From contig NZ_NFLQ01000002.1 of assembly GCF_002160985.1 (NCBI RefSeq), positions 1 to 64,000 of the forward strand: DNA of 64,000 nt. Direction: 5' to 3'. The notes under the pieces were generated by a model. It had not been told where the DNA came from, did no database searches, and saw nothing but the letters and a program-made list of their open reading frames with translations. Source of the DNA: Lachnoclostridium sp. An118. Its GTDB lineage: Bacteria; Bacillota; Clostridia; Lachnospirales; Lachnospiraceae. Below, piece by piece: positions 8,717-17,350 of the stretch (within the stretch, counting starts at the first letter, position 1; each line of letters begins with the position of its first letter). A program made the translations under genes and the position numbers.

Positions 8717-9193
8717 AGTAATTTTGTAGAAGAAATTATTGTTAATAAAAAGTGGAGAGTATTTACTGGCAGATTAGTCAGGCGTGTGTTGGATATGAAA
8801 AATCTGTCTACAGGAATCAAAACATCTGCCATTATAAAAAGATTATTTCTTTTGAGTATAAATGGAACGGTAATATGAGATGAGCCGGAGATCCATCTTC
8901 ATCCGGAATGGCAGTTTGTGTTTGCCGAACTGATCGTTTTGCTGCACCGAGATTTTAATATGCATATTCTGATCAACACACATAGCCCATATTTCCTGAA
9001 TGCTATAGAAGTCTACTCTGAAAAATATGATCTGGCGGACAAATGCAGATACTATCTGGCGGAAATGGAGGGAAACTACTCCTGCATAAATGATGTGACA
9101 GATAATGTAGAGAAGATTTACAAACAGTTGGCGAGGCCTCTTCAGGATTTAGAAAATTTGAGGTATCAGGATGGACAGAATGAGAGAATTTGA
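8717..9193 (+). pseudogene. AAA-family ATPase (AAA_15/OLD-like), C-terminal fragment with in-frame stop
   Basis: One frame reads ...RRVLDMKNLSTGIKTSAIIKRLF...NGTVI, then TGA at 8876-8878, then DEPEIHLHPEWQFVFAELIVLL and THSPYFLNAIEVYSEKY. DEPE is the Walker B of ABC/SMC-like ATPases, with the STG signature-like motif upstream and the H-loop in NTHSP. The TGA sits exactly where a hydrophobic Walker B residue should be, so a nonsense mutation killed the gene. The Walker A half is absent. Between 8581 and 8716 I see only AT-rich sequence with no convincing gene. The stop overlaps the next gene by 23 nt, so the two were one translational unit. Confidence 0.85.
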
Positions 9194-9755
9194 TATATTA
9201 AAAGAATGCGCATCAAACCTGAAAGAGTTATCAAAAGATACCAGTATATCTGGAAGAGAGTGCTATATGACCGAGTCCACCGAGCAGGTCATTGACTTTG
9301 ACAAAGTTAAGACCAGATATCTGAACTCTTTAGAATTATCGGAAGAAAACGCGTCTTCGGTAGACGGCATTATTTGTAAGGATGATGATGTAATATTTAT
9401 TGAGTTTAAAAACGGAAATATGCGGAATGAGAAAAGAAAAGTAAAAGACAAAATACGGGACAGCCTGCTGATATTTGGAGATATCACTGGTATGGGAATC
9501 GCGCATATGAGGGAATATGGAACCTTTATCCTCGTATATAATGAGGACAAAAATCCTTTGACCGACCAAGAAAAAAGAGCACGGAGAGATGGAGAATCTT
9601 CGCCATCTCTTGTAAAAATCGCAAGATATTTTTCTGACAAGGCGGAGGAAGAATTTATCCGTTTTGACTTAGAGAGATTTAAGAAACTGTATTTTAAGAA
9701 GGTTTATACATATTCTAAGGAAAGGTTTGAAAGGTATATATCAAATATAACTTAG
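9171..9755 (+). CDS. Small protein with PD-(D/E)XK-like motif, partner of the broken ATPase
   Basis: The product has 194 residues (or 191 from the ATG at 9180) and is soluble and charged. Residues 64-83 read VDGIICKDDDVIFIEFKNGN, a D-x12-E-x-K pattern (D65, E78, K80) with a hydrophobic strand before EFK. This is how PD-(D/E)XK nucleases look. A conserved-looking KDKIRDSLLIF helix follows. It starts inside the ATPase gene. ATPase plus overlapping nuclease-like partner is the layout of several anti-phage modules, but I do not recognise this exact pair. The nuclease role is inference from the motif. Composition is AT-rich, like the rest of the island. Confidence 0.6.
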   Translation: MDRMREFDILKECASNLKELSKDTSISGRECYMTESTEQVIDFDKVKTRYLNSLELSEENASSVDGIICKDDDVIFIEFKNGNMRNEKRKVKDKIRDSLLIFGDITGMGIAHMREYGTFILVYNEDKNPLTDQEKRARRDGESSPSLVKIARYFSDKAEEEFIRFDLERFKKLYFKKVYTYSKERFERYISNIT

Positions 9756-9778
9756 CCGAGAATTCACACTAACTACAC

Positions 9779-9807
9779 TGGACATAACCCTCAAATCCGC
9801 TTATAAT
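9779..9807 (+). promoter_or_regulatory. Sigma-A-type promoter before the GerMN lipoprotein gene
   Basis: TGGACA (9779-9784) and a perfect TATAAT (9802-9807) are separated by 17 bp. The expected start is about 9814, about 30 nt before the ATG with its GGAGGAC ribosome site. Confidence 0.75.
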
Positions 9808-9845
9808 CTACTCAGAACACTCTTTACAAACGGAGGACAAGCATC

Positions 9846-10460
9846 ATGAGATCCAAACTGATAACAGCATTTTTACTTTTAACTCTTGTCTTTTCTCTGG
9901 CTGCCTGTGGCAGGAATTCCGGAGACAGCCAGGAGACTTCCGACAGCTCGGATACCCAGACGGAGGAGCAGAAAGAAGAGGAACCGGAAGAGACAGAAGA
10001 GCCGGAGGCGGAAGAGGAGCAGCCTTCTCAGGATACCACGGATACAGATACCCAGACTCCTGCCCAGGACTCGGCGGCTGAGGCGGCGACGATCACGGTC
10101 TATTACAGCAATGCGGACGCCACTGCTTTTGAGTCTTCTGAAGTGCAGATAGCGTCTCTCTCTCCAGAGGCTGTTCTTGGGGCCCTTGTTTCTCAGGGAG
10201 CGCTGACAGCCGACGTGGCGGAAAATTCATTTACCATGAGTACAGTGGAGGGAAAGGCGAGCATAGAGCTGGATCTGAACAGTGCCTTTGCTACATATGT
10301 CTCCAACATGGGAAGTACAGGAGAGTACTATACGGTTGGCGCTCTTGTGAACACATTCCTGGACGCCTACGAGTGCGAGCAGATCCGGATCACGGTGGAT
10401 GGGAACGCGCTGTCCACGGGACATGCCGAGTATCCGGGGTATCTCTCCAGGTTTGAATAA
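9846..10460 (+). CDS. GerMN-domain lipoprotein
   Basis: This 204-residue exported lipoprotein has a signal peptide and lipobox LAAC with C21 as lipidation site. A long Glu/Asp/Gln/Thr-rich linker follows (about residues 24-78), then a single GerMN domain (ITVYYSNADATAF to the end). GerMN domains occur in spore germination protein GerM and in many clostridial cell-surface lipoproteins. B. subtilis GerM has two copies, so this is a shorter relative. It starts a new GC-rich region after the island and is followed 17 nt later by the MerR-methyltransferase gene, so the two are probably cotranscribed. Confidence 0.85.
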   Translation: MRSKLITAFLLLTLVFSLAACGRNSGDSQETSDSSDTQTEEQKEEEPEETEEPEAEEEQPSQDTTDTDTQTPAQDSAAEAATITVYYSNADATAFESSEVQIASLSPEAVLGALVSQGALTADVAENSFTMSTVEGKASIELDLNSAFATYVSNMGSTGEYYTVGALVNTFLDAYECEQIRITVDGNALSTGHAEYPGYLSRFE

Positions 10461-10477
10461 GACTTGCGGAGCAGGAT

Positions 10478-11659
10478 ATGAAGAAACCAGGCTACTATTC
10501 TTCAGGCGAGTTCGCCCGCATGGCTCAGGTGACCCTGCGGACGATCCGCTACTATGACAAACAGAACATTTTAAAGCCCTCGTATGTGACTGATGCGGGG
10601 GCGCGTTTTTATACAGACGGGGATTTCGCCAGGCTGCAGCAGATACTCCTTTTGAAGTATCTGGGCTTTTCTCTGGACGATATCCGGGAGATGACCATTG
10701 CGGACACGGATTATCATTTTATGCTCAATTCCCTGGATATCCAGAAGAAGCTGGTGCAGGACCGGATTGAGCAGATGCAGCTTGTGGAGCAGGCCATCGA
10801 GGATACGACCACGGCTATCCGGGAGGAGCATGCCGTGGACTGGAGCCGTATGCTGGATCTGATCCACCTGACAGGTATGGAGAAGAGCTTTAAGAACCAG
10901 TATAAGAGCGCCACCAATATCTCGGCCAGGATCAATCTGCACAGCCTCTATTCCCAGAACAGGCAAGGATGGTTTCCATGGATCCACGAGGAGCTGCGTG
11001 TTGAGAGCGGGATGAAGATACTGGAGCTGGGATGCGGGGACGGTACTCTCTGGACGGAGAACAAAGAGAAGTTACCGGCTGATGTGTCAGTCACGCTCTC
11101 TGATGTCTCGGAGGGTATGCTGCGGGATGCCCGGCGCGCCATAGGAACGGAGGATACCAGGTTTGCTTTCAACAGCTTTGACTGTCATCATATTCCCTAT
11201 GATGATGAGACTTTTGACCTTGTGATCGCAAACCACGTGCTTTTCTACTGCCAGGATATTCCGGCTGTCTGCCGGGAGGTGAGGAGAGTGCTAAGGCCCG
11301 GCGGCAGGTTCATCTGCAGCACCTATGGGCGGGAGCATATGAAAGAGGTCAGCCAGCTTGTCCAGGAGTTTGACCAGAGGATTGTCCTGTCTGCGGACAA
11401 GCTGTATGAGAAGTTTGGCAAGGAGAACGGGAAAGAGCTGCTAGGGGAGAGCTTTTCTGAAGTGGAGTGGCGGCAGTACCAGGACTGCCTTGTTGTCACG
11501 GAACCGGAACCTCTTATCTCTTATGTGCTTTCCTGTCATGGAAACCAGGGACAGTATATCGGAGAAAAATACAATGACTTCCGGGCGTTTGTGAAAAAGA
11601 AGACTGTGGAAGGGTTCAGGATCACAAAGGATGCCGGGATTTTTGTTTGTGCAAAATAA
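10478..11659 (+). CDS. MerR-family regulator fused to a class I SAM methyltransferase
   Basis: The 393-residue protein is a two-domain fusion. Residues 4-72 are a MerR winged HTH (SSGEFARMAQVTLRTIRYYD, then KYLGFSLDDIREM), followed by the usual dimerisation coil (about 80-125). Residues about 165-393 form a Rossmann methyltransferase with motif I LELGCGDGTL, a mid-strand DLVIANHVLFY and the RRVLRPGGRF post-motif. MerR proteins carry an effector domain in this position, so the SAM domain may sense a ligand or methylate a small molecule. The start codon follows GGAGCAGGAT. A MerR-like palindromic promoter lies 30 bp after the stop. Confidence 0.9.
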   Translation: MKKPGYYSSGEFARMAQVTLRTIRYYDKQNILKPSYVTDAGARFYTDGDFARLQQILLLKYLGFSLDDIREMTIADTDYHFMLNSLDIQKKLVQDRIEQMQLVEQAIEDTTTAIREEHAVDWSRMLDLIHLTGMEKSFKNQYKSATNISARINLHSLYSQNRQGWFPWIHEELRVESGMKILELGCGDGTLWTENKEKLPADVSVTLSDVSEGMLRDARRAIGTEDTRFAFNSFDCHHIPYDDETFDLVIANHVLFYCQDIPAVCREVRRVLRPGGRFICSTYGREHMKEVSQLVQEFDQRIVLSADKLYEKFGKENGKELLGESFSEVEWRQYQDCLVVTEPEPLISYVLSCHGNQGQYIGEKYNDFRAFVKKKTVEGFRITKDAGIFVCAK

Positions 11660-11688
11660 CCAAATTATTACAAAATGTTAAAAAACAC

Positions 11689-11719
11689 TTGAAGGTGACC
11701 TAAGGTCACCTTTTATAAT
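11689..11719 (+). promoter_or_regulatory. MerR-type promoter/operator in front of rfbA (or weak terminator)
   Basis: TTGAAG (11689-11694) and perfect TATAAT (11714-11719) are separated by 19 bp, the over-long spacer diagnostic of MerR-activated promoters. The spacer holds a perfect dyad with arms AAGGTGACC (11692-11700) and GGTCACCTT (11704-11712). The fusion regulator gene ends 30 bp upstream and rfbA starts about 80 bp downstream behind AAGGAGG. The same hairpin followed by TTTT could also be a short terminator for the regulator gene. The U-run is poor, so I favour the operator reading. Confidence 0.65.
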
Positions 11720-11801
11720 GTGATTAAACTAATAAGATACGGCTTATCAGAAATACTATTTACCAGGAATACCAGATACAGGGTACCAAGGAGGTTTTAT
11801 A

Positions 11802-12698
11802 ATGAAGGGTATTATTTTAGCAGGAGGATCCGGCACACGCCTTTATCCTCTCACCATGGTTACATCCAAGCAGCTTCTGCCTATCTACGACAAGCCGATG
11901 ATCTACTATCCCATGTCGGTTCTCATGAACGCAGGCATCCGGGATATCCTGATCATCTCCACGCCCCAGGACACACCCAGATTTAAGGAACTGCTGGGGG
12001 ACGGGCATCAGTTTGGCGTGCAGCTTTCCTATGCGGTGCAGCCAAGTCCGGACGGACTGGCCCAGGCGTTTATCATCGGTGAGGAATTCATCGGCGACGA
12101 CACAGTAGCTATGGTGCTGGGAGACAATATTTTTGCGGGACACGGACTGAACAAGAGACTTCGGGCCGCCGTAAAAAATGCAGAGGAAGGCAAGGGAGCC
12201 ACAGTGTTCGGCTACTATGTAGATGATCCGGAGCGTTTCGGTATCGTGGAGTTCAACAAGGAAGGGAAAGCGATCTCCATCGAGGAGAAGCCGGAGCATC
12301 CGAAGAGCAATTACTGTGTCACCGGATTGTACTTCTATGACAATAGAGTGGTAGAGTACGCCAAAGGCTTAAAACCCGGCAAGAGGGGAGAGCTGGAGAT
12401 CACAGATCTGAACCGCATTTATCTGGAGGACGGACAGCTCAACGTGGAGCTTCTGGGACAGGGCTTCACCTGGCTGGACACAGGAACCCATGAGAGCCTG
12501 GTGGACGCCACCAACTTTGTCAAGACCATGGAGACCCATCAGCACCGCAAGATTGCCTGCCTGGAGGAGATTGCCTACTTAAATGGCTGGATTTCCAGGG
12601 AGGACGTGATGGAAGTGTACGAAGTCCTGAAGAAGAACCAGTACGGCCAGTACCTGAAGGATGTCCTGGATGGCAAGTACCAGGAGAACCTGTACTAA
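11802..12698 (+). CDS. rfbA: Glucose-1-phosphate thymidylyltransferase RmlA/RfbA
   Basis: The enzyme makes dTDP-glucose from dTTP and glucose-1-phosphate, the first step to dTDP-L-rhamnose. The 298-residue length is normal for RmlA. It starts [18 protein letters not shown] with the nucleotide-binding GGSGTRL signature. [27 protein letters not shown] and the [10 protein letters not shown] segment are all family landmarks. A strong AAGGAGG site lies 9 nt before the ATG. It leads a four-gene operon and may be under the 19-bp-spacer promoter just upstream. Confidence 0.97.
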   Translation: MKGIILAGGSGTRLYPLTMVTSKQLLPIYDKPMIYYPMSVLMNAGIRDILIISTPQDTPRFKELLGDGHQFGVQLSYAVQPSPDGLAQAFIIGEEFIGDDTVAMVLGDNIFAGHGLNKRLRAAVKNAEEGKGATVFGYYVDDPERFGIVEFNKEGKAISIEEKPEHPKSNYCVTGLYFYDNRVVEYAKGLKPGKRGELEITDLNRIYLEDGQLNVELLGQGFTWLDTGTHESLVDATNFVKTMETHQHRKIACLEEIAYLNGWISREDVMEVYEVLKKNQYGQYLKDVLDGKYQENLY

Positions 12699-12742
12699 TT
12701 GAGAATACGAAAAAGCAAGCAACATAAAGGAGAAAAAACACT

Positions 12743-13774
12743 ATGAATATTATTGTAACCGGCGGAGCCGGATTTATCGGGAGCAATTTTGTGTTTCACA
12801 TGTTAAATAAGTATCCGGACTACCGGATCATCTGTCTGGACTGTCTGACATACGCAGGAAATCTGTCCACACTGGCACCTGTTATGGACAATCCGAATTT
12901 CCGTTTTGTAAAGGCCAGCATCACAGACCGCGAGGCAGTATATAAATTGTTTGAGGAAGAGCATCCGGATATGGTGGTGAACTTTGCTGCTGAGAGCCAT
13001 GTAGACCGTTCCATCGAGAACCCGGAAGTGTTCCTTGATACAAACATTAAAGGAACTGCAGTGCTTATGGATGCTTGCCGCAAATACGGCATCAAGAGAT
13101 ACCACCAGGTGTCTACAGACGAGGTGTACGGCGATCTGCCGCTGGACCGCCCGGATCTGTTCTTTACAGAGGAGACACCGATCCACACAAGCAGCCCCTA
13201 CAGTTCTTCCAAGGCGGCAGCAGACCTTCTGGTGCTGGCTTATCACAGAACATACGGCCTGCCTGTGACTATCAGCCGCTGCTCCAACAACTATGGTCCT
13301 TATCATTTCCCGGAGAAGCTGATCCCGCTGATGATTGCCAACGCGCTGAACGACAAGCCTCTGCCGGTATACGGAAAAGGCGAGAATGTCCGGGACTGGC
13401 TCTACGTGGAAGACCACTGCAAGGCCATTGACCTTATTATCCACAAGGGACGTGTGGGCGAGGTTTACAATATCGGCGGCCACAACGAGATGAAGAATAT
13501 TGATATCGTAAAGATCATCTGCAAGGAGCTGGGAAAGCCGGAGAGCCTTATCACCTATGTGGAGGACAGAAAAGGACATGACATGCGCTATGCCATCGAT
13601 CCTACAAAGATCCACAACGAGCTTGGCTGGCTGCCGGAGACAAAATTTGCAGACGGTATCAAGAAAACCATCCAGTGGTATCTGGACAATAAGGAGTGGT
13701 GGGAGACCATCATTTCCGGCGAGTATCAGAACTATTATGAGCAGATGTACGGAAACCGGGAGGAGATCAAATAA
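12743..13774 (+). CDS. rfbB: dTDP-glucose 4,6-dehydratase RmlB/RfbB
   Basis: This extended short-chain dehydrogenase has 343 residues. The NAD-binding GGAGFIGSNF is at residues 7-16. The active-site STDEVYGD and the YSSSKAAAD motif with catalytic Tyr/Lys follow, as does NNYGPYHFPEKLIP. It converts dTDP-glucose to dTDP-4-keto-6-deoxyglucose. It follows rfbA after 44 nt and ends overlapping the rfbD start by one base, so the three genes are one operon. Confidence 0.97.
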   Translation: MNIIVTGGAGFIGSNFVFHMLNKYPDYRIICLDCLTYAGNLSTLAPVMDNPNFRFVKASITDREAVYKLFEEEHPDMVVNFAAESHVDRSIENPEVFLDTNIKGTAVLMDACRKYGIKRYHQVSTDEVYGDLPLDRPDLFFTEETPIHTSSPYSSSKAAADLLVLAYHRTYGLPVTISRCSNNYGPYHFPEKLIPLMIANALNDKPLPVYGKGENVRDWLYVEDHCKAIDLIIHKGRVGEVYNIGGHNEMKNIDIVKIICKELGKPESLITYVEDRKGHDMRYAIDPTKIHNELGWLPETKFADGIKKTIQWYLDNKEWWETIISGEYQNYYEQMYGNREEIK

Positions 13775-14715
13775 TGAAAGTATTTGTGACGGGTGTGGCA
13801 GGACAGCTTGGGCATGATGTGATGAATGAGCTGGCTGGCCGTGGCTATGAAGGCATCGGCTCTGACATTAAGGAAGAGTACAGCGGCATTAAGGACGGCA
13901 CTCCGGTGGAGTCCATGCCTTATGTGCCTATGGATATCACAGACCAGGCATCTGTGGAGAAAGTCCTCACGGAAGTAAAGCCGGATGTAGTCGTGCACTG
14001 TGCAGCCTGGACAGCGGTGGATCTGGCCGAGGATGAAGATAAAAAGGAAAAAGTGCACGCCATCAACGTGGACGGCACAAAATATATTGCGCAGGTATGC
14101 AAAAAACTGGACTGCAAGATGATCTATTTAAGTACGGACTACGTGTTTGACGGCCAGGGGGAGACTCCCTGGGATCCGGACTGCAAGGACTACAAACCGC
14201 TGAACGTGTACGGAGAGACAAAGCTGGCGGGAGAGCTGGCTGTGTCTGAGACACTGGAGAAGTATTTCATTGTGCGTATTGCCTGGGTGTTCGGCAAGAA
14301 CGGAAAGAATTTCATCAAGACCATGCTGAACGTGGGTAAGACCCACGACACGCTGACTGTGGTGGATGACCAGATCGGCACGCCTACGTATACATTTGAT
14401 CTGGCAAGACTTCTGGTGGACATGCTGGAGACAGAGAAATACGGTTACTATCACGCCACCAACGAGGGCGGCTACATCAGCTGGTACGATTTTACAAAAG
14501 AGATTTTCCGCCAGGCAGTGGAGATGGGACACACAGAGTACAGCGAGGACCGTCTCACAGTGAAGCCGGTGACCACGGCAGAGTACGGCGTGTCCAAGGC
14601 CGCCCGTCCCTTCAACAGCAGGCTGGACAAGAGCAAGCTTGTGGAGAACGGATTTACACCTCTCCCCACATGGCAGGACGCTTTGGAAAGGTATCTGAAA
14701 GAGATTGAATTTTAA
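13774..14715 (+). CDS. rfbD: dTDP-4-dehydrorhamnose reductase RmlD/RfbD
   Basis: The reductase has 313 residues. The N-terminal dinucleotide motif is GVAGQLGHDV, with STDYVFDG and YGETKLAGE (Tyr/Lys of the SDR active site) in the middle. It carries out the last, NAD(P)H-dependent step to dTDP-L-rhamnose. Its ATG shares a base with the rfbB stop. It precedes rfbC by 15 nt. The order A-B-D-C differs from the common A-C-B-D or B-D-A-C orders but is complete. Confidence 0.95.
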   Translation: MKVFVTGVAGQLGHDVMNELAGRGYEGIGSDIKEEYSGIKDGTPVESMPYVPMDITDQASVEKVLTEVKPDVVVHCAAWTAVDLAEDEDKKEKVHAINVDGTKYIAQVCKKLDCKMIYLSTDYVFDGQGETPWDPDCKDYKPLNVYGETKLAGELAVSETLEKYFIVRIAWVFGKNGKNFIKTMLNVGKTHDTLTVVDDQIGTPTYTFDLARLLVDMLETEKYGYYHATNEGGYISWYDFTKEIFRQAVEMGHTEYSEDRLTVKPVTTAEYGVSKAARPFNSRLDKSKLVENGFTPLPTWQDALERYLKEIEF

Positions 14716-14730
14716 GGAGGCTTAACGGCA

Positions 14731-15339
14731 ATGGGACAGATCAAAGTTGAGAGAAATGCAGGCGGCATCCAGGGGCTCTGCGTCATCGAGCCGGCAGTGC
14801 ACGGGGACGCCAGAGGATATTTCATGGAGACGTACAACCAGAGAGACATGGAGGAGAACGGCCTTGACATGGTCTTTGTGCAGGACAACCAGTCCTGCTC
14901 CACAAAGGGTGTCCTGCGTGGACTTCATTTCCAGAAGGAATTCCCCCAGGGCAAGCTGGTGAGAGTCATCAAGGGCTCTGTATTCGATGTGGCGGTGGAT
15001 CTTAGAAGCGGCAGCGAGACATACGGCAAGTGGTTCGGCATTGAGCTGACAGAGGAGAACAAGAAGCAGTTCTACATTCCCGAGGGCTTTGCCCACGGAT
15101 TCCTGGTGCTCAGCGATATTGCCGAGTTCTGTTACAAATGTACAGACTTTTATCATCCGGGAGACGAGGGCGGACTTGCCTGGAATGATCCGGAGATTGG
15201 CATAACCTGGCCTCAGCTGGAGGGCGAGTATCAGGGCAGCGCTTCTGCGGAGGGGTATCACCTGGCGGACGGCACGGCGCTGAACTTAAGTGACAAGGAC
15301 CAGAAGTGGGCTGTGCTGAAGGATACGTTCCACTTTTAA
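14731..15339 (+). CDS. rfbC: dTDP-4-dehydrorhamnose 3,5-epimerase RmlC/RfbC
   Basis: The epimerase is a 202-residue cupin. The family signatures HGDARGYFMETYN, LRGLHFQ (active-site His) and the Y/F-rich IPEGFAHGFLVLSD are visible. It acts between RmlB and RmlD. The Shine-Dalgarno AAGGAGG is at 14713-14719. It is the last gene of the rhamnose operon. Downstream (15340-15398) I see no clear terminator. Confidence 0.96.
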   Translation: MGQIKVERNAGGIQGLCVIEPAVHGDARGYFMETYNQRDMEENGLDMVFVQDNQSCSTKGVLRGLHFQKEFPQGKLVRVIKGSVFDVAVDLRSGSETYGKWFGIELTEENKKQFYIPEGFAHGFLVLSDIAEFCYKCTDFYHPGDEGGLAWNDPEIGITWPQLEGEYQGSASAEGYHLADGTALNLSDKDQKWAVLKDTFHF

Positions 15340-15398
15340 GGCCTTTCATTCGCAAAGTAAATAGTGTATGATGAATGGCAGGAAGGAGGCGTTTATCT

Positions 15399-15683
15399 AT
15401 GAGACAGATAAAGCATCAGACCGTCACGTATCAGATCATGCACGGAGACCGGCTAACGGCTTCTGTGGATACGAAAGGAAGATGCAGGATATATGAGCCG
15501 GGATTCCTGCCATTTTCGCTGTATCTGGAAGAGGAGGAACCTTTTGTCTGCTGAAGGATGGGAGCGGCGGTCAGAGCGGTGGGGCTTAACCAGATCAGTG
15601 AGGTGGAGAGGGAATGGTTTGGGGCCAGAGAGGTTGACTGGGAAATGTTCTGCGGGAGGCTGGAGCTATTGCGGAGAGTCTGA
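15399..15683 (+). pseudogene. Unknown small ORF interrupted by an in-frame TGA
   Basis: GGAAGGAGG precedes the ATG at 15399. The frame reads 51 codons (MRQIKHQTVTYQIMHGDRL ... EEEEPFVC), hits TGA at 15552-15554, then continues open for 42 more codons in the same frame (RMGAAVRAVGLNQISEV ... LRRV) to 15683. The most likely explanation is a nonsense mutation in a roughly 94-residue gene. The two halves could also be separately translated, since an ATG sits two codons after the stop. No domain is recognised. It lies between the rhamnose operon and the GtrII-like gene. Confidence 0.5.
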
Positions 15684-15731
15684 GGACTTTTCGTAAATAC
15701 CGTATGAGAGAAAACAGGTGAGGGTATAGAA

Positions 15732-17348
15732 ATGTGTGAGATGAAAAAGTGGATGGCGGAAAACAGAAGGATTATTTTGGTGTCCCTGGCTGTGGTTCTG
15801 GCAGCTTTCGGTGTGATGCTTACCTGCAATACGCTGGCGATCGATGAGGAGAAGTCCATTATTGCGGGGGAAGGCTACCAGGTGTGGATCGCCCAGGGGC
15901 GCTTTATGATCCAGCTTTTCAATGAACTGTTTACAGTGAACGGCCGTTATGTGCCGTTTCTCTGGGATCTGCTGGCTGTTTTGACATGGTTTGGATCCGG
16001 TGCGATCTTTGCATATTCCCTTCCTGGCATACGCTGTGGAAAAAGCGGGGCGTTCGGGCTTTTCTGGTTTTTGACCTATTATGGGACGCTGCCCTTCGTG
16101 GTGGGAGAAGTCCTTTCCTTTTCCATGTACAGCTTTCAGGTGGCGCTGGGAGCAGTGGCTGCGGCAGTCAGCTTTTATCTGACTGTGAAGCTGGTTGAGG
16201 CGGAGAGGGAAAATGAGAAAAAGACAGGACGATTTCTGAGTGGATTTCTGGCAGCCGTACTTCTTCTTATGATGGGGACCGGGACCTTCCAGGCCATTGT
16301 ATCCTTATATATCGCGGCTGTCATCCTGTACTGCCTTCAGAATGTGCTGGCAGGTGATCTGAAGATCGGCAGGACCGTGCTGTGGTCGGCACTGATCTGT
16401 GCGCTGGCCGTAGTCTTATACTTTGCGGTCAACAGATGCGTGCAGGCGGCTACGGGAATAGCGGCGGATTATACGGACTCCTATATAGGATGGTCTGATG
16501 AGAGGGGCGTGCTCTGGGCGGCCTTTATGGCTGTCGCCAATGTGGCCAGAGTATCCTTTGCCATCACAATTCAGGATGTGTCTATTTACGGCGGCGTGGT
16601 GATCCTGGTCAATACAGTGCTGTTTATCATCTGGTCAGTGGTTACATTTTTCAGGGCCAGGGAAAAGGGAAAGAAAGGCCGCATCCTGCTTTTGACAGTC
16701 GCACTTGTCCTGTCACCGTTCATGATCTATATACTGATGGGCACCTACAAAACCCATGGCAGGATGCTTCTTGCTCTGCCCCTGGTCGGGGCGGCGCAGC
16801 TGAGTTTTATCCTGGGTGATGTGTGGAGAGCGGATGGACGGCGGTGGCTCTCAAGGGCCGGCAAATATCTGGCCGTGGCAGTTGCCGCATACTGTCTGTG
16901 GCTCAATGTCCGCAACATGAATGCCGTATACTACTATGACTATCTCCGGTATCAGCAGGACAGAGTGACGGCTAATGAAGTGATGCATGACGTGATAGCG
17001 GAAGGCTGCGACTACCACAGCAAGCCCATTGTCTTTGTGGGAGCCCGTGTGTCGGATACGGCTGGATTTTGGGAGAGCTCGGATAATCTCGGTATAGACG
17101 GCTCCTTTTTTGTCTGGAATGGAGGACATATCGCAAGGATCAGAGAGCTGCTGGTGACAGAGGGGTATATGACTGTGTCGCCGACGACAGAGGATATTGC
17201 GTATGCTCTGACGTACACAGAACAAATGTCCCCCTGGCCGGGACCAGGGGGGATCACGGATACAGACCGCTGTATTATTGTATATTTCAGTGAACCCACT
17301 GAAGAGTGGTACCAGGTCAATGGTCTGAACCCGGCGGATTACCAATAA
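15732..17348 (+). CDS. GtrII-like membrane glucosyltransferase
   Basis: The 538-residue protein is very hydrophobic, with about 10-12 transmembrane helices and a soluble C-terminal part from about residue 400. The N-terminal region (NTLAIDEEKSI, then WIAQGRFMIQLFNELF) resembles the first periplasmic loop of the GtrII glucosyltransferase family, where acidic residues contact the lipid-linked sugar donor. Such enzymes add side-branch sugars to surface glycans outside the membrane. GGTGAGGG precedes the ATG. It converges with the glycosyltransferase gene downstream, with a gap of only 2 nt. The family assignment is from recall of overall pattern, so moderate. Confidence 0.7.
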   Translation: MCEMKKWMAENRRIILVSLAVVLAAFGVMLTCNTLAIDEEKSIIAGEGYQVWIAQGRFMIQLFNELFTVNGRYVPFLWDLLAVLTWFGSGAIFAYSLPGIRCGKSGAFGLFWFLTYYGTLPFVVGEVLSFSMYSFQVALGAVAAAVSFYLTVKLVEAERENEKKTGRFLSGFLAAVLLLMMGTGTFQAIVSLYIAAVILYCLQNVLAGDLKIGRTVLWSALICALAVVLYFAVNRCVQAATGIAADYTDSYIGWSDERGVLWAAFMAVANVARVSFAITIQDVSIYGGVVILVNTVLFIIWSVVTFFRAREKGKKGRILLLTVALVLSPFMIYILMGTYKTHGRMLLALPLVGAAQLSFILGDVWRADGRRWLSRAGKYLAVAVAAYCLWLNVRNMNAVYYYDYLRYQQDRVTANEVMHDVIAEGCDYHSKPIVFVGARVSDTAGFWESSDNLGIDGSFFVWNGGHIARIRELLVTEGYMTVSPTTEDIAYALTYTEQMSPWPGPGGITDTDRCIIVYFSEPTEEWYQVNGLNPADYQ

Positions 17349-17350
17349 GA

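Noticed and set aside
15552-15554. Selenocysteine at the in-frame TGA
   Set aside because: No convincing SECIS-type hairpin follows, the protein is not a known selenoprotein, and simple nonsense decay explains the data.
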